Part shown: positions 8,011 to 17,149 of the stretch, one piece after another
Layout of the letters: every line of letters begins with the position of its first letter
How positions within the stretch are numbered: the first letter of the stretch is position 1
Assembly: GCA_963575745.1 (NCBI GenBank)
Contig: CAUYUJ010004315.1
Span: 30,001 to 55,000, forward strand
Direction of reading: 5' to 3'
Length of the DNA: 25,000 bases
DNA from: Prorocentrum cordatum
Taxonomy: Eukaryota; Sar; Dinophyceae; Prorocentrales; Prorocentraceae
The notes under the pieces: generated by a model
The model's input: only the letters and a program-made list of their open reading frames with translations
Database searches by the model: none
Told to the model about the DNA's origin: nothing
Translations under genes and position numbers: made by a program

Positions 8011-9349
8011 TCACAAACGGCGACAGAATAGAGCGCTCCATCTGTCAACTGGGAAATGCACCAGGGCGTCGTCGACTCTGTCCCTCATGCGTCGCATGGT
8101 GTCGGCCCACTCTTCTCCGTCGACCCTTCTCCATCCAACAATCAAGCGAAGCATTTTGTTCTGAATGGCGCCCAGAGAATCCAGTCGTTGCTTTGTCAGA
8201 GGCAGACATGCCAGCCCAAAGAAAAGAGTCGGCGTAACCATCGACTGCAATAATTTGAGCCTCAAGCAAATCGATACATTTTGGTCTGTGAGCGCATGAC
8301 GATGTTCTTGGAACTGCTGCCAAGCTCGTCGAAATCGTTGTCGTAGTTCCGTTGTGGTGCGGTCCTTCAAATTCGCCGGCAGCGTCTTCCCCAAGCACTT
8401 GTGCGTATCCATGCCGTTCATGACCTTGAGCATGTTGTTTTCGACCTCGATGAACATGGCCCCAGCCGTCTCCTCTGTGGTGAGAATCTTCGTCTTGTCT
8501 GGGTTCAAGTGCAAGCCAACGGCTGCCAACTCTTCCATCAAGACTTCCAGCATGTTCGCCGACTCGTCCGCCGATTGCGCGCACAACATCATGTCATCTG
8601 CGTATCGGAGATTTGTGGGCAGCTTCCCATTCCCAAGAGGGACACCAGCATGCCCTACCCGTTGTTTCCATTTTGCGATCGCCATGTCCAGTCCAGCATT
8701 GAACAACATTGGGCTGATGACGTCTCCCTGTTTGACTCGGCGTTGCATTGGGAATGGCTGCGCTCCGGCCACGTAACCCGTCTGGCTGGAATACAACGAC
8801 GCCAACAAAGCGACGCGGTCTGCATCCACACCTTGGCCACGCAGAGCTCGGAACAGGGAAACATATTCGATCCGGTCGAAGGCTTTGCGTAGGTCGAGAC
8901 TTGCGCACCAGAGTGGCACGCCCCACTCGAAGCATTTGCTGCAGGCAACTTCAAAAACCAAGAAGGCGTCTTCCACCGAGTGTTTTTTTTCCCCTGAAGC
9001 CAACTTGGTCGGGCCCCCCGCGCACTTTCCAAGACGCCCCGCAGCCAGTGGTAGAGCATCCGAGAAAATACCTCATAGGTCATCTTGAGGACAGCGATCG
9101 GCCTCCAATTCTTTGGCTGCGACAGGTCCCCGGTCTTGGCCAGCATGGTAAACAGAGTATCTTTCCATGAATCCTCCAGAAGCCCAGTGCGCACCATGTC
9201 GTTATACATGGTCAGCAGGTAATCCAGGAAAGAATCGGAAGCATGCTTGAGAATCTCTGCGACGATGCCGTCGGCGTCGGCGCCTCTCATGTTGTTCAAC
9301 ACCTGGATCGCTCTGCCAAGCTCCTCCTTTGTAAAATCAGGAACATTAA
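8011..9349 (-). CDS. LINE ORF2 reverse transcriptase domain, frameshifted
   Basis: This domain would copy the element RNA at the nicked target. Reading from 9349: an N-terminal RT motif with GADADGIVAEILKHA, then NWRPIAVLKMTYEVFSRML (fingers). One frame then supplies DQVGFRG, and the next supplies HSVEDAFLVFE. Motif A is SLDLRKAFDRIEY, motif B is KQGDVISPMLFN, and motif C is LRYADD (YADD, residues 134-137 of the 330-residue frame that opens at 9003). The thumb-like C-terminal part is intact to 8011. Frames change at the C6 run 9014-9019 and at the T8/C4 run 8983-8994, and again from the endonuclease at the G5 run 9350-9354. All motifs are otherwise conserved, so the copy is young or the shifts are errors. 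Confidence 0.85.
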
Positions 9350-10593
9350 GGGGGCCCTCGATGGTCCGATAATTCCGCTGGCATTTCTTCTGAAGAAGAA
9401 AATCTGTCAGCCAGAAACCCTGCTAACGCGTCAGGGGCGCATTTTGCGTCACCCAATTCCTTCCGCCTCCGTGCCGGGAACAACCTCGCCCCTGAAAGTC
9501 GGCGTAGGTCACGGAACTCAGTCAGAACCTGTTGGGTGCGTAAGGCCTTTCGTCTCCGGAGTTCGGCCCGCACTTGCCTGCGAATTCGCATGGAGATGTC
9601 TCTTCTGCCTGCAGATCCGCTCGGGAGAGCACGGCGCTGGCGGAGTAGATCTTGGAAAGCACTGTCGGCCCAGAAGACTGGTTCATCGCTCTTTCGTTTA
9701 TCATGACCAGGCGCAACGGTGGCCACGCAAATATCCAGATCGGAAAGGCATGTTGGCGGATATGCGTGCAAGTATGCATCTACGTCGTGACGATACGCAC
9801 GAGCATCGCTAGGCTCCCAACCTCGAGGGTCATATCTGGTTCTGCGCCTCTGGCCAGATGTCTTGGCACGCACACATGCGTGCACAGCCCGATGGTCGGA
9901 ACCCAAGCATAAGGAATTGACTGCTGCACTGTTCTCCACCCGCACCGCGCGTGGCAGCATAATGAAGTCGATGCATCTTGTCACGCCCATGCTGGAGCGG
10001 AATGTCCACAGGTCATTGCGCTGCAACCTTGGTGGGAAATTCGCGATTTGGAGGCCGTGTGTCGCTGTAAATTCGTTGAGTCTCTGACCACGGGGCCCAG
10101 TATTGAACTGAGAATTCCAATCTCCCCCGATGACAATGAGGCTGTTCTTGTTCTGCTTCTGGGACGTGCGCACTATGCCATCGAGGTCTTTGTAGAACGA
10201 ATCAAAAACATCCGGGGCAAACCCAGCATGCGGCACATATACTGCCAAGCAGGTGTACAAGCGACTATGCATCATAATGTCGATACCAAGAACACGATCG
10301 CTGCATTTGCGGACTCTTCTGATGTTCGGGACGTGGCGCTCGTGCACCAAGATGCCGACACCTGCAGCGGCATCGTCCCCGATATCGAGAAATAATATGT
10401 GGCCGCCCTCAAGTGTGAGGTCAGATGACGGTGCCCGCGTCTCGCTAAATAAAACGATATCCCAACGCATGTCTACAAGCTCCGATAATAATTCTGTCAA
10501 TTGTGCGCTCGTCCTTAGCCTGGCATTCTTCGTGTAAATGTGTACTTCCCCTGTCAAGGTAGGGGGTGAAACTTGGTTTGACCGGCGCTGTCC
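9346..10593 (-). CDS. LINE ORF2 N-terminal AP-type endonuclease
   Basis: The endonuclease nicks the target DNA to prime reverse transcription. Catalytic signatures of the exonuclease-endonuclease-phosphatase fold appear in order: Asn in YTKNAR (11), Glu in LFSETR (39), Tyr in AVYVPH (107), GDWN (145-148), Asp in CIDFIM (197), and SDHR (220-223), numbered from the TTG at 10557. No ATG lies before the first catalytic motif: the frame is open back to the ORF1 TAG at 10596-10594 and contains only TTG. ORF2 therefore starts by readthrough, reinitiation at a non-AUG codon, or a lost start. The region after 230 is basic and links to the RT. The frame closes at 9346, just past a G5 run. Confidence 0.85.
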   Translation of the reverse strand, partial: GQRRSNQVSPPTLTGEVHIYTKNARLRTSAQLTELLSELVDMRWDIVLFSETRAPSSDLTLEGGHILFLDIGDDAAAGVGILVHERHVPNIRRVRKCSDRVLGIDIMMHSRLYTCLAVYVPHAGFAPDVFDSFYKDLDGIVRTSQKQNKNSLIVIGGDWNSQFNTGPRGQRLNEFTATHGLQIANFPPRLQRNDLWTFRSSMGVTRCIDFIMLPRAVRVENSAAVNSLCLGSDHRAVHACVRAKTSGQRRRTRYDPRGWEPSDARAYRHDVDAYLHAYPPTCLSDLDICVATVAPGHDKRKSDEPVFWADSAFQDLLRQRRALPSGSAGRRDISMRIRRQVRAELRRRKALRTQQVLTEFRDLRRLSGARLFPARRRKELGDAKCAPDALAGFLADRFSSSEEMPAELSDHRGPP

Positions 10594-11665
10594 CTACTCC
10601 TGCTTGGCAGGTTTGCCTGTTCCCTTGCCCTTGTCTGCGGCCTGCTGCAATGAGTTCTGGCATTTGGCATGCAAAGATTTGAAATCTTCGTCCTTGTGCA
10701 GCGCCTCCCACGCATTCCAATCCGGCTTCAACCATGGAAGCTTCAGCTTATAATCAGAAGTGGTATTGGCTACCAGCACGGTGTCGATCCCGAACTTCAT
10801 GGAGCACGTGGCATCGTCGATCTTGATGGAGTTCGCTGCGAAGCCCCAGCTGACCAAGAGCGTTTTTTAGGCCGATGAGAAAACGTAGGGGCACTCGAAC
10901 GTGTAGCGGTTGATCCAAGTTGGCCCAAACCTTTTTGCCCGAACACGTGATGGTTTCGGACCGGAACCTCTTCACAACGTTTTGAAGGTCATCGGAATTC
11001 GCAATTTTTCCAAACACGAGTCCGTTATAGGGCTCTCATTTAATGAACATCTCGGTCGGAGGTGGGATGTGTGCTTTCCGAAGCTCCTCTTTGATGAACT
11101 GTTCGGCCTCCGCCAAGGAAGAGAAGCCATCCAAGCCACCGAAGATGGCTGTCACCGATGTTGAATCTGAAGCCCCTCGTGTCGTCGTCAGGTGCTTGAG
11201 CATGTCCTCCATCTCCGTCAAACGGGCCTCGACTGACGCCCGGCTGTCCGGTGTACCGAAAGAGCGTGGTGTGGCTTGGGCTGATGTCGTCTCGAGTGCT
11301 TCCAATCGCTGCGTAATATCTGCGATATCGTCCCGGACTGGTTGAAGAGCTTCTTCGAGATGTTGTCGAGAGACTCCATGTTCTTTGATGGCCGTGATGT
11401 CCTCACGAAGTGGCGTCAGACGTGCATCCAACATAGATGAAACCGTCAATGGTGTGTGATCCTGTGCGTCCTCGAGCTGCTTCTGAAACGCCTCTTGTCG
11501 TAGTGGCGTGGGGACCTCATCGTCCATCTCTTGCAATGGACTGGACCCGATCCTCGCCTTCTTGAGCTCCTGATTGCCCGGCGTGGAGATGAGGTGCCTC
11601 TCCGCGGAGCTGCTGCCCAATACTTCACGCACTGGAGTGCCCGGCCTCCGAGAATTCGCTGGCAT
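10594..11665 (-). CDS. LINE ORF1 protein: coiled coil plus RRM-like RNA-binding region, decayed
   Basis: ORF1 proteins bind the element RNA and form particles. The chosen start is ATG 11665 (MPANSRRPGT); the frame runs on upstream only into the ACAT array. A disordered N-terminus is followed by two heptad-rich stretches (LEEALQPVRDDIADITQRLE and VEARLTEMEDMLKHL). An RRM-like region then begins with AIFGGLDGFSSLAEAEQFI. An in-frame TGA near 11033 follows EMFIK, after which the same frame continues GLVFGKIANSDDL. A shift in the T6 run 10863-10868 leads to VSWGFAANSIKIDD and the end at TAG 10594 (KPAKQE). The C-terminus is basic. The domain assignment rests on pattern, not alignment. Confidence 0.7.
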
Positions 11666-11750
11666 TGCAGGCGCTTCGAAATCGGTCGGGCCCGGAATCG
11701 CTCGAATCGGTCGACAGTCGAAAACAACCCGGGGGCGGGCCGATGCGTGC

Positions 11751-12782
11751 GTGCATGCATACATATACACGTACATATGTAAACTCATACATACACACAC
11801 CGACATACATAGATAAACATACACACACCATGCATACGTCCGTACACACATACATATATACACGCATACATACATACATACATACATACATACATACATA
11901 CATACATACATACATACATACATACATACATACATACATACATACATACACATTCATACATGCAAGCAACCATACACACAAACACACACATGCATAACTG
12001 CATACATACATACATCCATGCATACAAACATATACACAGCAGTGCGTACGTGCATAAAGTAAAGACGTGTATACGTGCCTACGTGCATACGAACGTACAC
12101 ACGTACGCACGTGCATACGTACATACGTACGTGCGTACACAAATGCATAAACAAACCTGCATACAAAACTACAAACGTACCGCCATGCCACCATACATAC
12201 ATAAATGTATACACGCGTGTATACAGAAGGGATTACATGCATGCATGCATGCATACATGATGTACAGAAATACATGATATACATACACACATACAGGCAT
12301 CCGTGCATACATATATGCATGCATGTGTATATACATACATACATGCATGCACATATACATATGTACATAACCATATGCATGTTAGCATAAATACTCGCAT
12401 ACATGCATGCATGCATACATACATACATACATGCGTACACATATAAGTATACGCAGATAAACATACATGCATGCATGCCCGCATCCAAGTCATACATACA
12501 TACATACATACATACATACATACATACATACATACATACATACATGCGTACGCATGTGCATCCATTCATATGTATTTTCACACAAGTATATGCACACATG
12601 CATATACGTGCATGCGTATATATACACACCAACATTCACAGACACATATGCCTAAACATATACATATAGATGTACATGTACGCGAGCATATGCATATGCA
12701 TACACCTATGCATGTACATATACATACGCATATGCATATGCATAAGCACATACATGTGCATATATATCTACATGTATACGTG
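11751..12782. repeat. Long (ACAT)n / TACA-type tetranucleotide array, about 1 kb
   Basis: The longest near-perfect runs are at about 11863-11950 and 12494-12546. Between them the repeat is degenerate, mixing CATA, CGTA, GCAT and GTAC units. Every frame on both strands gives repetitive Tyr/His/Ile/Thr or Met/Tyr/Val/Cys peptides, which I take as non-coding. The array adjoins the 5' end of the LINE and runs in the same orientation as the array at 7405-7580. Confidence 0.95.
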
Positions 12783-12899
12783 TAGCGCACTCTTGGCACT
12801 TGAGCAGCTCTGCGGAGCGTCGCGCAAGCCCAGCAGTCTGACCCGTGTAGCAGCAGAGTCCCGCCGCCGCCGCCGTCCTGCTTCACTGGGGGGGCGCAG

Positions 12900-12975
12900 G
12901 CCTGCGGGCAGCTGCTTCTTGACCTTGCCCTGGACGTTGGGCGGCACCATGATCTTGTGCTCCTGGCGCGGCTCG
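12900..12975 (-). pseudogene. Possible exon fragment of V-type ATPase catalytic subunit A
   Basis: The minus-strand frame reads EHKIMVPPNVQGKVKKQLPAG. V-ATPase subunit A proteins contain a segment of the form HKIM-PP--RG-V---AP-G before the nucleotide-binding domain. The match is only about 20 residues and stops at PAG. The left side has a possible splice acceptor (CGCCAG just before GAG). No other part of the subunit is visible nearby. It could be an isolated exon, a captured fragment or chance. Confidence 0.35.
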
Positions 12976-13228
12976 CGGGCGGCCCTAGCCCGGCCTTCCT
13001 CCGCACCCTTGGAGAGGGGGGGGGGCAGTCTGGGCAAGACACACCATGCTCACCCACCCCCACTGGGGAAACATCAGCCCCGCTGACCGACCTACCCCTC
13101 ATAGGGGGGTGGGTGGAGACGGGTGCCGTCCCCTTCGGGTCTCACGACGCTCATCCCCACCTCGAGGGGATCCGCTGTGAAAGCTCATCTACCACGTTCC
13201 AGTGGGGGCGGGGACGGTTCTGCCCAGG
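12976..13228. other. GC-rich stretch without a recognised gene
   Basis: About 250 bases with several G and C homopolymers and short open frames in most phases. I see no family signature or repeat. Confidence 0.4.
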
Positions 13229-13264
13229 ACGAGAGAGAGAGAGAGAAAGAGAGAGGGAGAGAGT
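13229..13264. repeat. (GA)n microsatellite
   Basis: A short interrupted GAGAGA run lies just before the diverged first unit of the 89-bp array. Confidence 0.9.
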
Positions 13265-13334
13265 AACAACAAATTTAGCCTGGCGAAGGACCCAACCGAA
13301 TGCAGTTGTGAGTGCCGCAGTCGTGAGTATCGTC

Positions 13335-13778
13335 TTCGGTGGAGCTCCTTGTGGGGGCGAAATGTGTGAGGTTTGTGCCAACGCGGGATGGCGGCGGCAC
13401 GCGGGCGCTGCCACTGGGGCCTTCGGTGGAGCACCCTATGGGGCCACCAAATGTGTGAGGGGTGCGCCGAAATGAAAGTGGAACTGCATGCGGACCCTGC
13501 CACTAGGGCCTTCGGTGGAGCACCCTATGGGGCCACCAAATGTGTGAGGGGTGCGCCGAAATGGAGGTGGAACTGCATGCGGACCCAGCCACTGGGGCAT
13601 TCGGTGGAGCACCCTATGGGGCCACGAAACGTGTGAGGGGTGCGCCGACGTGGGGGTGGAACTGCATGAAGACCCTGCCACTGGGGCCGTGGGTGGAGCA
13701 CACCATGGGGCCACGAAACGTGTGAGGGGTGCGCCGAAATGAAAGTGAAACTGCATGCGGACCCTTGAAAAAAACAGA
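13335..13778. repeat. Tandem array of five units, period about 89 bp, with stem-loop potential
   Basis: The marker TTCGGTGGAG starts at 13335, 13422, 13511 and 13600, and a diverged GTGGGTGGAG at 13689, giving spacings 87, 89, 89, 89. Each unit carries GTGTGAGG, GGTGCGCCGA and ACTGCATG. TTCGG-TGGA-GCACC near the unit start can pair with GGTGC-G-CCGAA about 30 bases later, best in the second and third units. Eighty-nine is not a multiple of three, so one frame cannot encode the same peptide in each unit; open frames here are probably accidental. Confidence 0.85.
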
Positions 13779-13779
13779 G

Positions 13780-14060
13780 TCACCTTGATTGTATGCACTC
13801 AGGCAATTGACTTCAACATTCAGCAAATTGATTTGGATCCATTATTGCCTGGTGGTGGGTATCACCTGATCCAGTATCGCTGCCATCACTTCGCTCTGCT
13901 ACCATGCAAATGTAACAGGACAATGGTAATGAGGATGAAACTCTCTTTTTACTATCAGCGAATGAAGGGCAGATGTAGGTGCAATTAGCGCCGCCAGATG
14001 GCGGGCTTAAACACTTGAGCCAAACGTCAGAGTGCACAGAAACATGGAGGGCTATACGTA
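13780..14060. other. Non-repetitive, less GC-rich stretch, no gene seen
   Basis: This short stretch has a more balanced base composition than its surroundings and no convincing coding frame. It contains the spliced-leader-like 11-mer and a small hairpin (CCGCCA GA TGGCGG, 13991-14004). Confidence 0.4.
14014..14024 (-). other. Possible relic of the dinoflagellate spliced leader
   Basis: The minus strand reads TTTGGCTCAAG, identical to the last 11 bases of the 22-nt dinoflagellate spliced leader. Relic leaders mark mRNA-derived insertions in these genomes. The base before the match differs from the leader, and no recognisable gene follows downstream on the minus strand. A chance 11-mer match somewhere in 25 kb on two strands is roughly one in a hundred. 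Confidence 0.35.
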
Positions 14061-14065
14061 CGCAA

Positions 14066-14165
14066 ACACCTCCTCCTCATCCTCATCCTCCTCCTCCTCA
14101 TCCTGCACTTCTGTCCTCCTGTCCTTCTCTCTCCTCCTCCCCTCTCCGCCAGCCTCCTCCCTCCT
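14066..14165. repeat. CTC/TCA-rich low-complexity tract
   Basis: Interrupted TCC and TCA triplets to about 14102, then a pyrimidine-rich stretch with CTCC units. It is a smaller version of the triplet block at 14808. Confidence 0.8.
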
Positions 14166-14330
14166 GTGGGAGTCCCCACTGGCGACAATGGTGCGAGGTG
14201 GGCGGCTGTCCTTGAACAGGCCGTTCTCCCTCACGATGCCCACGACGTCGCCCCCGGTGACGAGACTGCCCACCTCCGAATGCGGACGGGCGGCCCCCGC
14301 AAGCCGCCATGGGAGATAGAAAGAGAGAGG

Positions 14331-14640
14331 GTCGAATATCGAGGTTCGACGATCGAGCGAGTCGAGAAGCCGAGGTACGAAGATCGAGGACTCGACGTTC
14401 AAGGTTCGAGGCTCGAGGCTCGAGGCTCGAGGCTCGAAGCTCGAGGCTCGAGGATCAAGGTTCGAGGATCGAGGATCGAGGATCGAGGATCGAGGATCGA
14501 GGGGTCGAGGAGTCGAGGATCCATGATCCCGGATGGAAGATCGAGGGGGCGACGGGGCGACGGATCGAGGATCGAGGATCGAGGACAGGAGGCCGAGGAT
14601 CGAGGATCGAGGATCGAGGGGGCGAGACGTCGAAGATCAA
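14331..14640. repeat. Heptanucleotide minisatellite, unit TCGAGGN
   Basis: Units TCGAGGA and TCGAGGC are repeated with variations over about 310 bases, most regularly at 14404-14510. Because 7 and 3 share no factor, all plus-strand frames give the same 7-residue cycle (RGSRIED) and stay open, which explains long apparent proteins across the region. TCGA is self-complementary, so neighbouring units can pair. Inverted copies (GATCCTCGA) occur at about 14793-14801, next to the triplet block. Confidence 0.92.
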
Positions 14641-14807
14641 GAATACGCCTCCCACGAGGCGCAGCGGCAGAGCCGCCCCAGGCGAGCAGGCCAATCCCCG
14701 CGGGCGCGGGCTGGACTCTGCCGACCGGCTGCGACGGCGCGCCCCCGGCAAGAGAGAGAAGGCCTCGACGCGAGCGCGGACCTGGATCTTCGATCCTCGA
14801 ACGTCGG
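14641..14807. other. Spacer between heptamer array and triplet block
   Basis: About 165 bases of GC-rich, non-repetitive sequence. It is open in plus frames but has no recognisable protein signature. It ends with a few inverted heptamer copies. Confidence 0.4.
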
Positions 14808-15165
14808 CCTCCCTCCCTCCTCCTCCTCCTCCTCCTCCTCCTCCTCCTCCTCCTCCTCCTCCTCCTCCTCCTCCTCCTCCTCCTCCTTCCACTCCCCCTC
14901 CTCCCCACCCATCCCCCTCCTCCTCCTCCTCCTCCTCCTCCACCTCCTCCTCCTCCTCCTCCTCCTCCTCCTCCTCCTCCTCCTCCTCCTCCTCCTCCTC
15001 CCCTCCTCCTCCTCCTCCTCCTCCTCCTCCTCCTCCTCCTCCTCCTCCTCCTCCTCCTCCTCCTCCTCCTCTCCTCCTCCTCCTCCTCCTCCTCCTCCTC
15101 CTCCTCCTCCTCCCCATCCTCCTTCCCCTCCCCCTCCTCCCCCCCTCCTCCTTCTCCCTGCGCCC
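14808..15165. repeat. (CTC)n triplet array, about 350 bp
   Basis: Almost pure pyrimidine on the plus strand, mostly CTC/TCC triplets with rare interruptions (CCAC, CCCC). It would encode poly-Leu, poly-Ser or poly-Pro on plus and poly-Glu, poly-Arg or poly-Gly on minus; I treat these as non-coding. Homopurine-homopyrimidine mirror sequence of this length can form triplex DNA. Confidence 0.95.
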
Positions 15166-15242
15166 CTCCTCGACACAGAGATCAGGCTCATGTCATGACG
15201 TCGAAGTCGGTTTCCGACACCGCGTGGATCGTACAGCCCTGG

Positions 15243-15365
15243 CCGATCGCGGCTTTCCAACAGCACGGGGCCTTGGATGCCAGCCGCCAACGGCGTTCAG
15301 CCTTCAACGCACTCACCGGGGTCGCCGCCATGTCGACGCGGCGCGAACCTGTCGTATCGGCGCCT
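15243..15365. repeat. Dispersed repeat, copy 1
   Basis: This stretch resembles 20179-20315 in order and sequence: GATCGCGGC, then a CGGCGTTC block, then GTCGCCGCC, CGCGGCGCGA and CCTG-CGTA. The similarity is imperfect and interrupted by small indels. It may be a remnant of a mobile sequence. In the plus frame both copies give a peptide like QRRS....GVAA...RREP.V, so a shared coding origin is possible. Confidence 0.5.
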
Positions 15366-15650
15366 AGAAATGAGGCTTGGAATCCTGGAGACCTCCAGAG
15401 GCACGTTCCCAAGCCCTGGGGCCGTCAGAAACAGTGCAGGATGTTGTTATTATCTTGGGGGGGTCGGAAACAGTTCAGGATAAAGAGGCGGTCCCAGGGA
15501 GGGGGTCGAAAGTTCCATGCAACAGCGACTCTCACAAAAAAAGTGGTCGGAGGCCAGGGGGTGTCTGAACACTGGTGGAATGGCGCGGGGGAATCGCGAC
15601 AACGGAATTGGCAGCACGCAGAGGGGGGTAGGGGGAGTGGGAAATTCTCC
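15366..15650. other. Unassigned stretch with a short direct repeat
   Basis: GTCAGAAACAGTGCAGGAT (about 15423) and GTCGGAAACAGTTCAGGAT (about 15467) form a 19-base direct repeat 45 bases apart. I see no gene in this stretch. Confidence 0.4.
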
Positions 15651-15750
15651 TTAGAAGGGTGCTGCTTCCTAGAAGGCGTCTGCCCTACATCTAGAGACAA
15701 GGCCCGCGCCTTCTAAGAAGCAGGGATGCTTCTGAGAAGCCTCCCCCCCT
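15650..15750. repeat. Cluster of short palindromes of the TTCTGAGAA type
   Basis: CTTCCTAGAAGGC, GCCTTCTAAGAAGC and GCTTCTGAGAAGC follow each other within 100 bases. The last is a perfect palindrome around a central G. The same motif family forms a denser cluster at 17150-17265. Confidence 0.7.
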
Positions 15751-17149
15751 CCCACTAACCCCCTCTGCGCGTGGCCGAATGGGCAGCAGACGAAGAGCAG
15801 TGGCCGGCGCCTTGATGTTCGCGACGGGCGTGAACTGCCACTTCTTCTCGCGATCCAAATTTGGCACCTCCCCTCGTCTTGCTGCTCATTTCCTTCCTCC
15901 GTTGCCTGTCATGCAGTGGCGTTAGGCAGCGTCCGTTGCCAAGCTGAAGACAATCCAACTGTCGTTTCACTTCTGTGTACGAAGGCGCCCGCACACTCTT
16001 ACCTCCACATCCTCCTCCTCCACCTCCCCCTCCCGCTCCTCATGGTCATGCCTGTACACGTCGCTCTTGCATGTCCTTTGTCCGACCACGCGCACTTCAT
16101 TCCGCACCCACATCGGGTTCCAAAGGTTGAGTGCAGAATCGGCATTCGGGCAAGGCTGAACGTATATCCTCACATTCCGTCTGTCTCTTGGACGGGCTCC
16201 ACTGTGGGCGATGACAGGCCGTGTGCGGGGCAACTTGCCCGTGCCCGACCACACATTTGCACGCCAGAGACACACCTGGCCCAGTCATCAGCACACCTAG
16301 TGTCAGCAAGAGGGGTGCGGAAGGCCTCCTCGAACTGCGGCAACTGCGCTCGGCGCAGGGCTCAGTGGCCTGCCTGCGCCGCGCTGGCCTGGCGCTCACC
16401 CGGCGAGCGCCCGGAAGCTGACGAGTCGGCCAATCAGCACCTGGCGCGTCACCCCCAGGCAGCTCCCAGCAGGCAAGCACGCCGTCGTCTGCGCAGGCAG
16501 CGCCCGCAGCCGACAAGGACACCTCAGACGATGCCTGGCCGACGCAGGAGGCGGCAAGGGCGCTGGCATCGGCGCCTGCTGGGCGCGCCACTGCTGGCGG
16601 CCAGCTGCTGGCGGCCAGCGGTCTGCAGTGGTGCTCGTGAGCCCCGAGAAGGGAGCAGAAAAAAACGCCCTCATGATAAGCACCCCGGCAATCGAAACCG
16701 CGCAGTCAACACACCCAGGGCAGGAATCGAACAGGACAGGGCAGTTTAGTAAACGTGAACGCCAAGTATGGGGGTCGGGGTGGTTTTTCCTCCCGTGACC
16801 GAAGCGCAGGCGCAGCAGGAGGTCGAGCAGCACACGAACGGGGCACCTGCATGCGCAGTGTGGCAAGGCTAGACACTCGCGAGCCACGACGAAGGAAGGC
16901 TCTGAACTCTAGATGTCTGGAGCGGTCGCTGGTCAACGCTCGTGCTTCGGGGCACTGGAGGGATCTCGAATCGGACTCGAGAGTACCCGCCAGGTACCAA
17001 AGGCGAGGGGCCAGCAATGGGAAGCATTACATGCGGACACACGCCAACATGGATTACGAATCCGTGGATCTGCCCGGTGGGCGCCAGATCCTCGGATCGG
17101 AGAGTCGGCGGAAAGCGAGGGGGGAAGTGAGAAGGAAAAGGCCCTCTCG
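15751..17149. other. 1.4 kb without a recognised gene
   Basis: No family signature was found on either strand. One plus-strand stretch at about 16425-16640 reads like protein (AADKDTSDDAWPTQEAARAL, ending in a TGA) but has no start codon and no known motif; it could be an exon or chance. A local duplication of CTGCTGGCGGCCAG lies near 16590-16617. No RNA gene is evident. Confidence 0.35.

Larger units (their letters stand above)
7571..11756 (-). mobile_element. Non-LTR retrotransposon (LINE), ORF1 plus APE endonuclease/RT ORF2, decayed
   Basis: All parts of a two-ORF LINE are present on the minus strand: a short 5' region of about 90 bases, ORF1, an apurinic-type endonuclease, the reverse transcriptase, a C-terminal segment ending near 7784, and about 200 bases of 3' sequence with a purine tract. 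No RNase H domain and no poly-A tail are seen. The boundaries are set by the ACAT arrays on each side, so target-site duplications cannot be recognised. At least four one-base shifts and two in-frame stops make this copy non-functional as written. Confidence 0.85.

Noticed and set aside
11751-12782. Long Met-Tyr-Val-Cys and His-Thr-Tyr-Ile repetitive proteins
   Set aside because: They are translations of a tetranucleotide microsatellite open in many frames on both strands. The real ORF1 starts after the array at ATG 11665.
13335-13778. CRISPR-like array
   Set aside because: Units are contiguous 89-bp tandem repeats with no unique spacers, in a eukaryotic setting with no cas genes.
14166-15716. 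Open frames of over 350 residues on the plus strand across the heptamer and CTC arrays
   Set aside because: The heptamer and triplet repeats contain no stop codons in several frames, so long frames are expected. The predicted proteins are pure low complexity with no domain.
16660-16760. tRNA-like T-loop word (GTTCGATTCC on the minus strand)
   Set aside because: No cloverleaf could be drawn around it: no matching acceptor stem or anticodon arm is visible.
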